From positions 223,606 to 287,605 of the forward strand of contig CAADRB010000069.1 in the NCBI GenBank assembly GCA_900708905.1: 64,000 bases of DNA, given 5' to 3'. A program made the position numbers and the translations under genes. A model generated the notes under the pieces. That model ran no database searches and was not told the origin of the DNA. It was given only the letters and a program-made list of their open reading frames with translations. Of this stretch, positions 36,801-43,138 are shown piece after piece. Source of the stretch: Hymenolepis diminuta. Its lineage: Eukaryota > Platyhelminthes > Cestoda > Cyclophyllidea > Hymenolepididae. Each line of letters opens with the position of its first letter. Position 1 is the first letter of the stretch.

Positions 36801-39304
36801 GTTTTCAGTAAAACGGTTCTTGAATCTCATGTTACTTTCGCAGGTTTAGCAGGAATACAAAAGTGGTGCACTTCTCTTTGCTTAGAATGGTGTCCTCAAA
36901 ATCCAATCAGTGGCTTTCGGAAAAAGTCTTTATCTTCTAATTTTTTGACGATGATCCCTTTGAAATGCGCTTATTGTAATCCCTATGTAAAGAATTTATT
37001 GCTCGGTCATTTCGTATATTGGAAGGTTCGATCACTTTAACGTATTCGAAACTCTGCAACAAGACCACATCTTGACTGGAATATATACATATATTTTTGT
37101 ATCATGTCAAGTTAAATTGACACGGGGGGGGGGGGGTTTAATCATTCTCAAGGTCTCGTTTCTCAAAAAGAGAGTTTATCACGTGATCAAACACTAAGCC
37201 TCTGGATACCATGATGCTAATTAATTTTCCTTAAACAGTAATTAAATAGATTCTATGCGAGGATGCTAATTTTTATCGTAATTTTGCTCCATCCGTCGAA
37301 GCTATTTTCGATTCAACTGTACCATTTTCTGCCGCCACATTTGCGTGTCTTTTTCACTAATTCAGACCATCCGGAAAGCTACTTTCGGGCATTAATTTTG
37401 TGCTGATTTTTAATAAAAAGCATAAGCTGTCTTAGATTGGTGCTCTGCGGTTTTTTGTCTGTTCGAATAATTGGGTATTCCTTTACATTGTCGCACACCG
37501 GAAAATCCCTTTTCTACTTTTCTTGTTTAATGAGAAAACATTTTTAATTTTATTCGATATATATGTGGGCAATGAAATGCAAACCCGAATTGTAATAAGT
37601 CTCTGAACACCTTCATTATCCGTGCTGGTGGGAGTGGTATTATAAATTAGGGCCTCCAGTTAGAGAATCCATCTGATCAGGCCAGGTATTAAGACGATGA
37701 ATGTGTAAGTTTGCAGCGAGGTTCATATTGAGGATTTAACAGATTTAGAATGATGTTTTTTGGTGTCGACGATCCACTGACATTGAGCTTACTGTCTGCT
37801 AGTTTAAGTATAGTACCTCTTGATTAATTTAATCGATTTTATGCGATACCGAATGTCCGTTAGTTGTAGAGTTTGTCATCACTTTAAAAGGATTTATTTA
37901 ATTAAATCTACGTGGGTATCATTTTCTCGGAGCCTTTTTAATTTAGCTATTATGAAAAACGTGAGGTTGTCGCTCAATGTAATTTTTTGCGATCTTGCCT
38001 TGGTCGATCCTGCAGATTGATTTTTTTCTATTTTATTTCTAAAATTATGAACATTAATGCCGTTCTTCAAAGTCTTTATTTCCTTATAACATTGAAGAGA
38101 TTTTAGCTTCTCACGACCACTGTTCTGATTCTATTCATTTTATACATCTGTGAAATTACCATTTGAATTAGTCTTCTGTTAACTTTAAAATCGGTCCCAA
38201 TGTCTAGAATCTAAGTCAATCGACTTTTATCAAACAAATTATGAAAGTTTTCAACATTGATAGCTTAAAGAAGCATTCTGCCGTTTAGAATGCAATAGGA
38301 CGCCTGATATTTACGAAATGTAGATTTACATCAGATACGGTCAGATAATACAAATTTTGGTTTATTTTAGCCTAAAGTTATTGAATTCTAAAATCTGTAG
38401 ACTTTATCTCACATGTCTTAAGTAAGCGGTCTTAAGTATGTTCTTAAAAATACGTCTTTTCTATTTCATTTTTTCTTTCAAATAGTACATACGGCTGTTC
38501 GCGTCTTAACTGAGCTTCCATGTATAGACGTTTTTATTGTCTGCTATAAATGCAACATAAAGTAAACTATTGCCTTAAAATTTATGAATCCCTCCATCTG
38601 GTGTACTGTCTTAATTGATTACTATTTTCGGAACTTTTATGTCTCTCCATGTTGCTACAATAAAGGCTTTTATGGGCGTTCACAACTATCAGAATGCTTA
38701 CACTGCTTAATGTATAAAATATAAAGTTGGCCTCATGTCAACAGATTATCTATTTGTGCTAGAAAGGCTAAACCATGTTAGCAAATATCCTGATAAGCAT
38801 GTTCTTTACTGCCCCTACCTATCGTTGTATTCTCTTTTATTTTACTGTTGATAACAGTTTGTTGTCCAATCTATTCATTTGCTTAATTGTATGCCTTGGT
38901 TAAGACTGATGTTTGTTTCCTCAGTCAAGAAGCATTAGCTCTGAGAATTCATTTCCTTTCTATTACAGTATTAAGTAGTATGCGAACGACTTATTATTTA
39001 AATAGTACATGTATTTATCTTTCAGGTTTTGGCCAACAGTGTTCCCTATCCACCAGCTGATCAAGTAACACACGCTTTCATAAAGCGACGATCTAATACA
39101 TCCAGTCGTACAAGTAGCCATAGTGACGCATCTCGCGCTCCAGCTGGTTGTCAAGGCTACGAATGGCTGAAGGTGGAGTTTCTATGTGCACATCTGACAG
39201 GTGTAGGAAACGCTTCTCGCTCTGAGTATGTTATTCATTTGGTTGGTGAACAGGAGGCTACTACTGCGCCACCACCTGCCAAACGGAGTCGGACAGTACG
39301 ATGA
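7399..39304 (+). CDS. TOPBP1: DNA topoisomerase II-binding protein 1 (whole gene span)
   Basis: Multi-BRCT scaffold of the DNA-damage and replication checkpoint in the nucleus. In animals it binds phospho-RAD9 of the 9-1-1 clamp and activates ATR-ATRIP. Visible coding pieces are 7399-9827 (runs into a gap), 11153-11402, 13076-13350, 14751-14875, 14926-15116, 15229-15575 and 39026-39304. All of these join in phase, from 11153 to the TGA. Readable sequence gives about 809 residues before the gap and 488 after it, so the total would be near 1,370, against 1,522 in human. Order: BRCT0 to BRCT5, gap, second half of BRCT6, acidic/basic linker, ATR-activating-like segment, BRCT7-BRCT8, basic tail. 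The identity rests on domain order plus close local matches to human TOPBP1, such as VGSKKY, LGATVQECFLRK and EKYL....GRWILHKSYLDAC. No frameshift or stop was seen in any exon. Confidence 0.95.
9828..10333. other. Assembly gap (506 N)
   Basis: It interrupts TOPBP1 between the end of the large first exon and BRCT6. By comparison with human, about 60-70 residues including the first half of BRCT6 should lie in or just after it. The printed length may be an estimate, so the reading frame across it cannot be trusted. Confidence 0.99.
10334..10432 (+). CDS. TOPBP1: Possible TOPBP1 exon end (first half of BRCT6)
   Basis: Directly after the gap one frame is open and reads FNDVTVLL...HALLSDCSLRSVYDEN, ending at a GT (10433). 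The human sequence here is KVVVCVS...IAASLGADYRWSFDE followed by TVTHFI. The next exon begins in phase 0 with ACTHMIAC, so joining at 10432 gives YDEN-ACTHMI in matching phase. The match is short, the donor GTGTTA is weak and 33 open codons are not rare in themselves, so this is tentative. Confidence 0.35.
11153..11402 (+). CDS. TOPBP1: TOPBP1 exon, second half of BRCT6
   Basis: Acceptor TTCTTATTTAG|GCATGC and donor ACCG|GTAAGT. It begins ACTHMIAC, the TH(L/F)I strand of a BRCT fold. It then has a proline/glutamine loop, then HMHVVLPEWLEQSQRLGKRLPESEY, which parallels human GVHIVSEHWLLDCAQECKHLPESLY. The start is phase 0. It ends with one base of the next codon, completed by TA of the exon at 13076 to give valine. 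Confidence 0.93.
11403..13075 (+). other. TOPBP1: TOPBP1 intron (1673 bp)
   Basis: Begins GTAAGT and ends TTCATTTTAG. It contains a minus-strand SINE-like copy at 11801-11945 and a short ATT microsatellite near 12281-12297. Nothing else is recognised. Confidence 0.85.
11801..11945 (-). repeat. SINE-like repeat, copy 2
   Basis: On the minus strand it starts TGGCTCAGTGA (A-box-like), then has GAGTTTGATGCCC (B-box-like), then GTGCAAACTCAGTGAGCGG, and ends in a body matching GTAACAGAATTCGAGTTTC. It aligns along its length with copy 3 (32624-32766). It lies in a TOPBP1 intron, antisense to the gene. Confidence 0.7.
13076..13350 (+). CDS. TOPBP1: TOPBP1 exon, disordered Ser/acidic linker
   Basis: Acceptor TTCATTTTAG and donor ATTCAG|GTATGG. 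It encodes a low-complexity linker: SSAGGDESSEDESSPSSP, then a basic run RSRRRRSASQSDEDEEA (possible nuclear localisation signal flanked by CK2-like serines), then a hydrophobic/proline segment ending FITPGQSIQ. It occupies the place of the region between BRCT6 and BRCT7 that activates ATR in vertebrates. It starts by completing a split codon and ends in phase 0. Confidence 0.88.
13351..14750 (+). other. TOPBP1: TOPBP1 intron (1400 bp)
   Basis: GT at 13351 and TTATTACAG at its end. It holds SINE-like copy 6 (13428-13550). The rest is AT-rich with nothing recognised. Confidence 0.85.
13428..13550 (+). repeat. SINE-like repeat, copy 6
   Basis: Head has GTTAAAGTGCTCACC and a B-box-like GGTTCCATGCC. 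The body (GGAATGGCTAACCGTGTCGG, then TTAATTCGGGTTAATAAAGG, then AGAAATCGAGTTTCTC) aligns with the reverse complement of copy 3. It is in the sense orientation within a TOPBP1 intron, about 80 bp after the exon. Confidence 0.65.
14751..14875 (+). CDS. TOPBP1: TOPBP1 exon, ATR-activating-like segment
   Basis: Acceptor TTATTACAG|GTCCGA and donor GAAAA|GTATGC. It encodes VRWQYEDSPKVVHVLPSP and continues hydrophilic. The tryptophan followed by acidic residues and proline (codon 14757-14759) corresponds in position and context to human IIWDDPTARE, whose W1145 is essential for ATR activation. That functional equivalence is inferred. It starts in phase 0 and leaves two bases for the next exon. Confidence 0.87.
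14876..14925 (+). other. TOPBP1: TOPBP1 mini-intron (50 bp)
   Basis: GTATGC...TTCCATTTTAG, only 50 bp. Removal joins AA|A to give lysine and keeps the frame (EKKRTPRPSM). Retention would shift the frame. Confidence 0.85.
14926..15116 (+). CDS. TOPBP1: TOPBP1 exon, start of BRCT7
   Basis: Starts KRTPRPSM and leads into SRVFSISGVTQDEKVRYQ, which parallels human FQLSSLNPQERIDYCH, then ELGADL and STTHLIINAPS. The phosphate-contacting serine of BRCT7 (human S1273) is kept, whereas human R1280 appears as lysine (DEKV). The donor CCA A|GTAAGT splits a serine codon. Confidence 0.92.
15117..15228 (+). other. TOPBP1: TOPBP1 intron (112 bp)
   Basis: GTAAGT...TTTTAG. It is short and splits a serine codon within BRCT7 (A|GT). 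Confidence 0.88.
15229..15575 (+). CDS. TOPBP1: TOPBP1 exon, end of BRCT7 and start of BRCT8
   Basis: Encodes SRCEKYLMCLAGGRWILHKS, then YLDACAAANTWLPEEAYEWG. This is very close to human [24 protein letters not shown]...EEDYEWG, with the EKYL lysine equivalent to K1317. Next is the linker helix LRELAKAARHWRRAGGKAFE and BRCT8 strand 1, GWKVVFGPGCDRESSFRRII, ending GGGK. BRCT7/8 bind phosphorylated ATR autophosphosite and BACH1/FANCJ in human. It ends in phase 0 at AAG|GTGAGT. Confidence 0.95.
18540..18645 (+). repeat. Doubtful SINE-like fragment beside the mariner
   Basis: Contains a B-box-like CTGTTCGAATCC, then GGTGTACATACTC and GCAATGGCCACC, which resemble the GTGCACAT...GAATGGCCAAC part of copy 5. 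The similarity is weaker than among the other copies. It ends about 60 bp left of the mariner insertion. Confidence 0.3.
18709..18734 (+). repeat. mariner left inverted terminal repeat
   Basis: Starts TCAGGTTGTAAC directly after a TA dinucleotide. It pairs with 19949-19974. Confidence 0.9.
18881..19899 (+). pseudogene. mariner transposase pseudogene (DD34D)
   Basis: DDE transposase, about 340 codons when intact. The N terminus MYTPNKEHIRHISLFEFYKG and YGEDVVNEKTYRR form the paired HTH region. A one-base loss near 19040-19050 shifts the frame into SLKDEPR. The catalytic triad is still recognisable: D in SDEKW (19339-19341), D in HHDNARPH (19624-19626) and D in APTDFHLF (19729-19731). The spacing is 94 and 34 residues, diagnostic of DD34D mariner. 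Stops include TAG at 19303, a TGA near 19420 and several more before the second D. The tail (YEDVINKNNY) is again in another frame. No functional enzyme is possible. Confidence 0.93.
19949..19974 (-). repeat. mariner right inverted terminal repeat
   Basis: Reverse complement starts TTAGGTTGTAAC. It is followed outward by the TA target duplication at 19975-19976. Confidence 0.9.
24759..25012. other. Assembly gap (254 N)
   Basis: Run of N within the giant intron. It has no bearing on the coding exons. Confidence 0.99.
25431..25441. repeat. Poly-C tract (11 bp)
   Basis: Eleven consecutive C on the + strand. It is a rare homopolymer in this AT-rich DNA. Confidence 0.9.
28643..28660. repeat. Perfect 18-bp palindrome
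   Basis: CATGGTCAGCTGACCATG is identical on both strands. The centre CAGCTG is an E-box. No function is evident inside the intron. Confidence 0.4.
29425..29535 (+). repeat. SINE-like repeat, copy 5
   Basis: Carries CAGTGGCGAAG (A-box-like), then CAGGTCGACTCCCACC (B-box-like), then TGTGCACATGGAGTGATGCG and AATGGCCAACTGCACTGG. It matches the ordering in copies 3 and 4. The 3' body after TTCTCTTCAAC is diverged. Confidence 0.6.
30024..30045 (+). repeat. G-rich run, possible G-quadruplex
   Basis: A run of GGGAGGGGGAGGGGG type on the sense strand of the intron, with at least three G-tracts of three or more bases. Confidence 0.35.
31584..31796. mobile_element. Possible MITE with 5-bp target duplication
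   Basis: A block of higher GC than its surroundings. The left edge reads GCTTTCTATGGCGC and the right edge, reverse-complemented, reads GCTTTCTATTTTGCGC, an imperfect inverted repeat of about 15 bp. AAATT occurs directly outside both edges (31579-31583, and 31797-31801, allowing one extra A on the left). An internal hairpin TTTTCCC/GGGAAAA lies near 31722-31743. There is no coding capacity. In AT-rich DNA a 5-bp match could be chance, so this is a candidate only. Confidence 0.4.
32437..32457. repeat. AT/ACAT microsatellite
   Basis: Alternating TATATACATATATATAT-type low complexity. Confidence 0.7.
32624..32766 (-). repeat. SINE-like repeat, copy 3 (best preserved head)
   Basis: On the minus strand: GGTGGCACATTGATCACTGT (worn A box), then CAGAGGTCACGGGTTTGATTC (B box), CCCATCGATGCACATCCAGT, GGAAATGGCCGACCCCACTGG, and TTAGGTCTGGCTAATTTAGA, ending in a GCAGAATTCAAATTTC-type tail. 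It is the clearest reference for the family. Confidence 0.75.
32947..34130 (+). repeat. Diverged repeat set in the giant intron
   Basis: 33053-33150 and 34020-34118 align closely. Both read GTGA(G/A)CTAA(T/C)GTGCTTA(C/T)TCA, then ATTGGCTCA, then (A/T)TTATCTGAT..(C/G)AGTTTTATTGC and a CTT-rich end. A partial third copy, GGATTTATCTGATTGCTTTTC, lies at about 32953. The spacing is about 967 bp for the main pair. There is no coding potential or recognisable class, and the outer limits are uncertain. Confidence 0.5.
36155..36302 (+). repeat. SINE-like repeat, copy 4
   Basis: Aligns along its length with copy 1 (shared CAAAGTGCACGTCT-like head, GATGCTCATCGGTG, and GTAGAATGTGAATTT end). The body GGTCAACCGCACTGGTTAG matches copies 3 and 5. 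Sense orientation within the intron. Confidence 0.7.
37124..37136. repeat. Poly-G tract (13 bp)
   Basis: Thirteen G in a row on the + strand. It is a likely slippage or assembly-error site. Confidence 0.9.
39026..39304 (+). CDS. TOPBP1: TOPBP1 last exon, end of BRCT8 and C-terminal tail
   Basis: Acceptor TTTATCTTTCAG|GTTTTG, phase 0. Starts VLANSVPYPPADQVTHAFIK, parallel to human VLPGHSVPLFKEATHLFSD. Next is a Ser/Thr/Arg-rich insertion (SNTSSRTSSHSDASRA), then GYEWLKVEFLCAHLTG, the last BRCT helix (human LRTEYIADYLMQ), and a tail PPPAKRSRTVR that ends at TGA. The tail resembles the human basic C terminus KRPRVH and could be a nuclear localisation signal. Confidence 0.93.
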   Translation, partial: VLANSVPYPPADQVTHAFIKRRSNTSSRTSSHSDASRAPAGCQGYEWLKVEFLCAHLTGVGNASRSEYVIHLVGEQEATTAPPPAKRSRTVR

Positions 39305-42300
39305 TCATGATGATAGTGATATGCGGGATCCTCTTGGAACGTGTATGAATCGGTTCTACTATTTATGACCCTATTCGTTCCCCTATCTCCTCTCAATCCC
39401 ATAAGATTTTCTATCCCGCTGCTGTTTGTGTATAAAAGAAAGAATTTACTATTGGAAGTCGCGCTATTTTGTTTCTGCTTTGAGGGCTGACACATTTTTT
39501 TTCGCTAATCAAGCACATAAGCTCGGTCTTTTCTTTGTTTAATAATACCAACGTAGTTTGTATATTTGGAAAAGGCTTTCACGCTAACTGTGTAGTTAGA
39601 TGTTGCTGAATTATATATTGAGTGGAAAGTAAATCTATGAGGAAGATACATCCCAGGCATGTCTGAATGTAGCATAGTTTGTGAATAATTTGGATCGGTG
39701 TTTTAATGATATGCCCAAAGGAGTAGTTGGTTTAGTAACCGACTGATGCGACGAAGACAGGAAATTTCAAATTAACTTTTATTGTCACCAATCGTTGCTT
39801 TCTTTCTATTCAATTTGGATAATATCTCAGTAAAATTGGACGCTAGATTTTCTAGTTCCAGTTAAGAGTAGGATAGAGAAGACAGTTCAAATAGATTTAC
39901 TGGCTGAAGTCTTGGGGGAGAAAGAGGAGAAGACCAGATGGGTGAATTCTTCAGTAGGCGTTAGTGGTTGCAATGTTGAAGAGTATAAGAGTTCTGCAGG
40001 AATGCGAAACAGTGTACCCACGGGTTGGAAAGCAGGTAATCAAGGGCTTCCGGCCTGAGAGAGAATGTAACAATTTTATACGTTCTTTTTAAATCTTTCC
40101 ATACCGCCAAAACTTGCGAAATAGCGAATATATTTGAATGATCTATTTTTAACGAACTTGCAGTCAGTGGATTGATAGCAGATGTTTATCTTGAGTGGAT
40201 AAATGCAATGGAAAGGGGCCACTCAATCGAATTTTTTATTAAATACAAAAAGCCAGAATATGCGATCTTTTCTTTCTTCGGGTGCCAATTTATATGATCC
40301 TTTTGGTAATTAAAGAAATTAGAGACTGATTATTGATTTGAATTTTTTGTTTCCTATGGTATGCATTACTTATCTATCAAATAGCTGAAAAATGAATCTA
40401 AGAAGTTTTAAAAGACTCTAAAACATCCAAAAATCGGTAAGATTTTACACGAATCGCGAAGTCATTCATTCGTCATAATAAAACCATACTCAATTGCGAA
40501 TATCAGATCGCTTACATTGTTTTTTGTGGGTTTACTTTTCACTTGACCTATTAGCAAATGGCTTATGACCGGTCTCTCAATAAACTGAATTTCTAATCGA
40601 GCCATTTTTCGGCTCATGAGAATACATAGATTCAAAATATATAGGAAATCAGAAATGGAGTTCACCTTGGTTGAGTTCTTGTTAGCTTTGCTATTAAAAT
40701 CTTCAAACTCATATCGTTCTGGTTGTTTCTTCGCTATTAAAAGATATAGTGGTTTCAAATGCATGCAGCTCAGTAAATCTAGAGATGGAAGTGGCTCCAC
40801 CACTCGATCCTTAAAGCTTAACCAATTTCGAGTGCTCCTCTTCACTTCTAGACGAACATGAACTATATTGTGAGATTCGGGATTGAAAAATGTAGACGGA
40901 TACAAACTTTCACTTTTTAGAACTACTACGTAGACAACTGTCACCTAGGCGCCGGGCTTTAACGGAATGATCAACCCATGACTGTCTAAAAGACAAAGCG
41001 ACGCCAATTACAATTTTAGTCAGGTAGAAATCGTTAATATCTGAACCAAAATCTTCAAAATTTCACAATCTATTCTCCTCACAAGCATTTTTGGGGAAAG
41101 CTCCCCAAAGTGTATCTTTGATACGACCTTTTGATTTAACGAACTTAACATTGTAAAACCGACAATTAGTACCACCACTGATATATCTCTAATGTTTGAA
41201 TAAGGAATAATATTTGCTATTCCAGAATCTATGTTCTCCTGACCCAGCAATTGGTAATTGAAGGCGCATTCCATTTGTCCTTCAAATAAATGCTAGTTTA
41301 GGCAATGATTTTCTGGAGGAACGAGAAAATACTTCTACATGATATTATGGTCCACCATCTTCTCACTAAACAAAGTCATGTACGATTCAAAATTGGACAT
41401 AGTATATGGAGATTGCGCTACTCTTTGATGCTCAGTGTATCTCAACAACTGGATCACTTTAAATGCATCAAAAGTGTTGCCACTTCCTATTGTATTCCTC
41501 TCTTTGGAATCGTACCATTTTTTTTTGTTTAAATTACTATATTTCGATTCAACATATATAGCAACTACTTCTTCACTGAATTCTCCAAGGCAGATTTATT
41601 GACTTCATTTTCAAATTTCTGATTTATGCCAACTTCTAGTTTATGATCAACAAAGATAAGATGATTTTGTTTTAAAATTCGAAAAAGTGCATTTTATTTA
41701 AATAGTTTTTAAATTTCAGAGATTTATTCATTTTACACAAATGACGATTCATGGGTTTGTTAATTAAATGACTTACCGATGAATTTAGAAACTTATTTAT
41801 GAAATGAAGTTGACTGCAATAGCTTAATTTGTGTTAATTACAATTTTTTCCTATCATATTTAGGTTGAACTTTAGTAAGATTCACTAAAATAAAACATTT
41901 TAGCTAGTATCGAATGACCATTATTGACTATTAAAAGAGAGAATTAATGAAGACGGCATGATCAGCTGCTCGATTCAATCAAATGATAAATAAGCTCAGA
42001 ACAATGCCGAAATGAACGCTAGGGAGCAGTGGGATAGAATCCTTAAATTTGAAATGAGCAATATTATGATGTGACGGAGTGAAACCATCAGTAAAAAATC
42101 AAACAATCGGATGAATCCATAAATCAAGCTGCTCTTCTGGTGCTTTGAATTCATCCTCTACTTCTATCCAGTTATTCCCATTGGGAAATGTTTGCTTCAC
42201 GTGTTTAGATGATTCCTCATAATCAAACATTTTACTCATAGTAATTATTAATAAAATAAACCTCGAATTTCATATTTCTACCATTTAAGGGCCAACTTGC

Positions 42301-42560
42301 TCATTTCACCCATGTGAATTAAACGTTGTGAAATTCTACTAGACATTGGTGTTTGTATATACAACACGCCTAAAAAGTGTTTAATATTACTATCTGTCAT
42401 CCTCCACAGGCAAGTAGTCAATCAATTCTGTTTTTCCTCGACATTTGTTTATACAAAATAGTAACTTATAATCAGCGCTGTATATAAAGTGACCTTGAGA
42501 TTCACAAAAATAGCTTTAAATGAGCCCGATTCGGACGGCTTTTCAGTCAGTGTGTGAAAC
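39305..42560. other. TOPBP1 3' flank, probable 3' UTR then unassigned DNA
   Basis: No canonical AATAAA is obvious in the first 900 bp after the stop. A variant ATTAAA lies at 40238-40243. The rest is AT-rich with no recognised gene except the unassigned minus-strand ORF at 40462-40944. Confidence 0.4.
40462..40944 (-). CDS. Unassigned 160-codon ORF
   Basis: Longest non-gap, non-TOPBP1 reading frame in the window, in DNA where stops should occur about every 14 codons. The product is mixed in composition (VVYVVVLKSESLYP at its start, PERYEFEDFNSKANKNS in the middle, VSDLIFAIEYGFIM at the end) with no domain I recognise. There is no good ATG at its start: it begins at a GTG directly after CCTAG, which could be a splice acceptor. 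A second open stretch (84 codons, 41020-41274) lies just upstream on the same strand. It could be an exon of an unknown minus-strand gene, a transposon relic, or chance. Confidence 0.25.
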   Translation of the reverse strand: MTVVYVVVLKSESLYPSTFFNPESHNIVHVRLEVKRSTRNWLSFKDRVVEPLPSLDLLSCMHLKPLYLLIAKKQPERYEFEDFNSKANKNSTKVNSISDFLYILNLCILMSRKMARLEIQFIERPVISHLLIGQVKSKPTKNNVSDLIFAIEYGFIMTNE

Positions 42561-43138
42561 NNNNNNNNNNNNNNNNNNNNNNNNNNNNNNNNNNNNNNNN
42601 NNNNNNNNNNNNNNNNNNNNNNNNNNNNNNNNNNNNNNNNNNNNNNNNNNNNNNNNNNNNNNNNNNNNNNNNNNNNNNNNNNNNNNNNNNNNNNNNNNNN
42701 NNNNNNNNNNNNNNNNNNNNNNNNNNNNNNNNNNNNNNNNNNNNNNNNNNNNNNNNNNNNNNNNNNNNNNNNNNNNNNNNNNNNNNNNNNNNNNNNNNNN
42801 NNNNNNNNNNNNNNNNNNNNNNNNNNNNNNNNNNNNNNNNNNNNNNNNNNNNNNNNNNNNNNNNNNNNNNNNNNNNNNNNNNNNNNNNNNNNNNNNNNNN
42901 NNNNNNNNNNNNNNNNNNNNNNNNNNNNNNNNNNNNNNNNNNNNNNNNNNNNNNNNNNNNNNNNNNNNNNNNNNNNNNNNNNNNNNNNNNNNNNNNNNNN
43001 NNNNNNNNNNNNNNNNNNNNNNNNNNNNNNNNNNNNNNNNNNNNNNNNNNNNNNNNNNNNNNNNNNNNNNNNNNNNNNNNNNNNNNNNNNNNNNNNNNNN
43101 NNNNNNNNNNNNNNNNNNNNNNNNNNNNNNNNNNNNNN
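42561..43138. other. Assembly gap (578 N)
   Basis: Run of N downstream of TOPBP1. The flanks show no recognisable feature. Confidence 0.99.

Larger units (their letters stand above)
15576..39025 (+). other. TOPBP1: Giant TOPBP1 intron (23,450 bp) inside BRCT8
   Basis: GTGAGT at 15576 and TTTATCTTTCAG at 39025. It separates GGGK from VLANSVPYPP, which are adjacent in human (GGAKVLPGHSVP), so the join is well supported. The + strand looks T- and G-rich. Contents: a mariner copy (18709-19974), a doubtful SINE-like copy (about 18540-18645), SINE-like copies 5, 3 and 4, a MITE candidate (31584-31796), a repeat set at 32947-34130 and a 254-N gap. There is no convincing nested host gene: ORFs here are under 100 codons and unconserved-looking. 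Confidence 0.88.
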
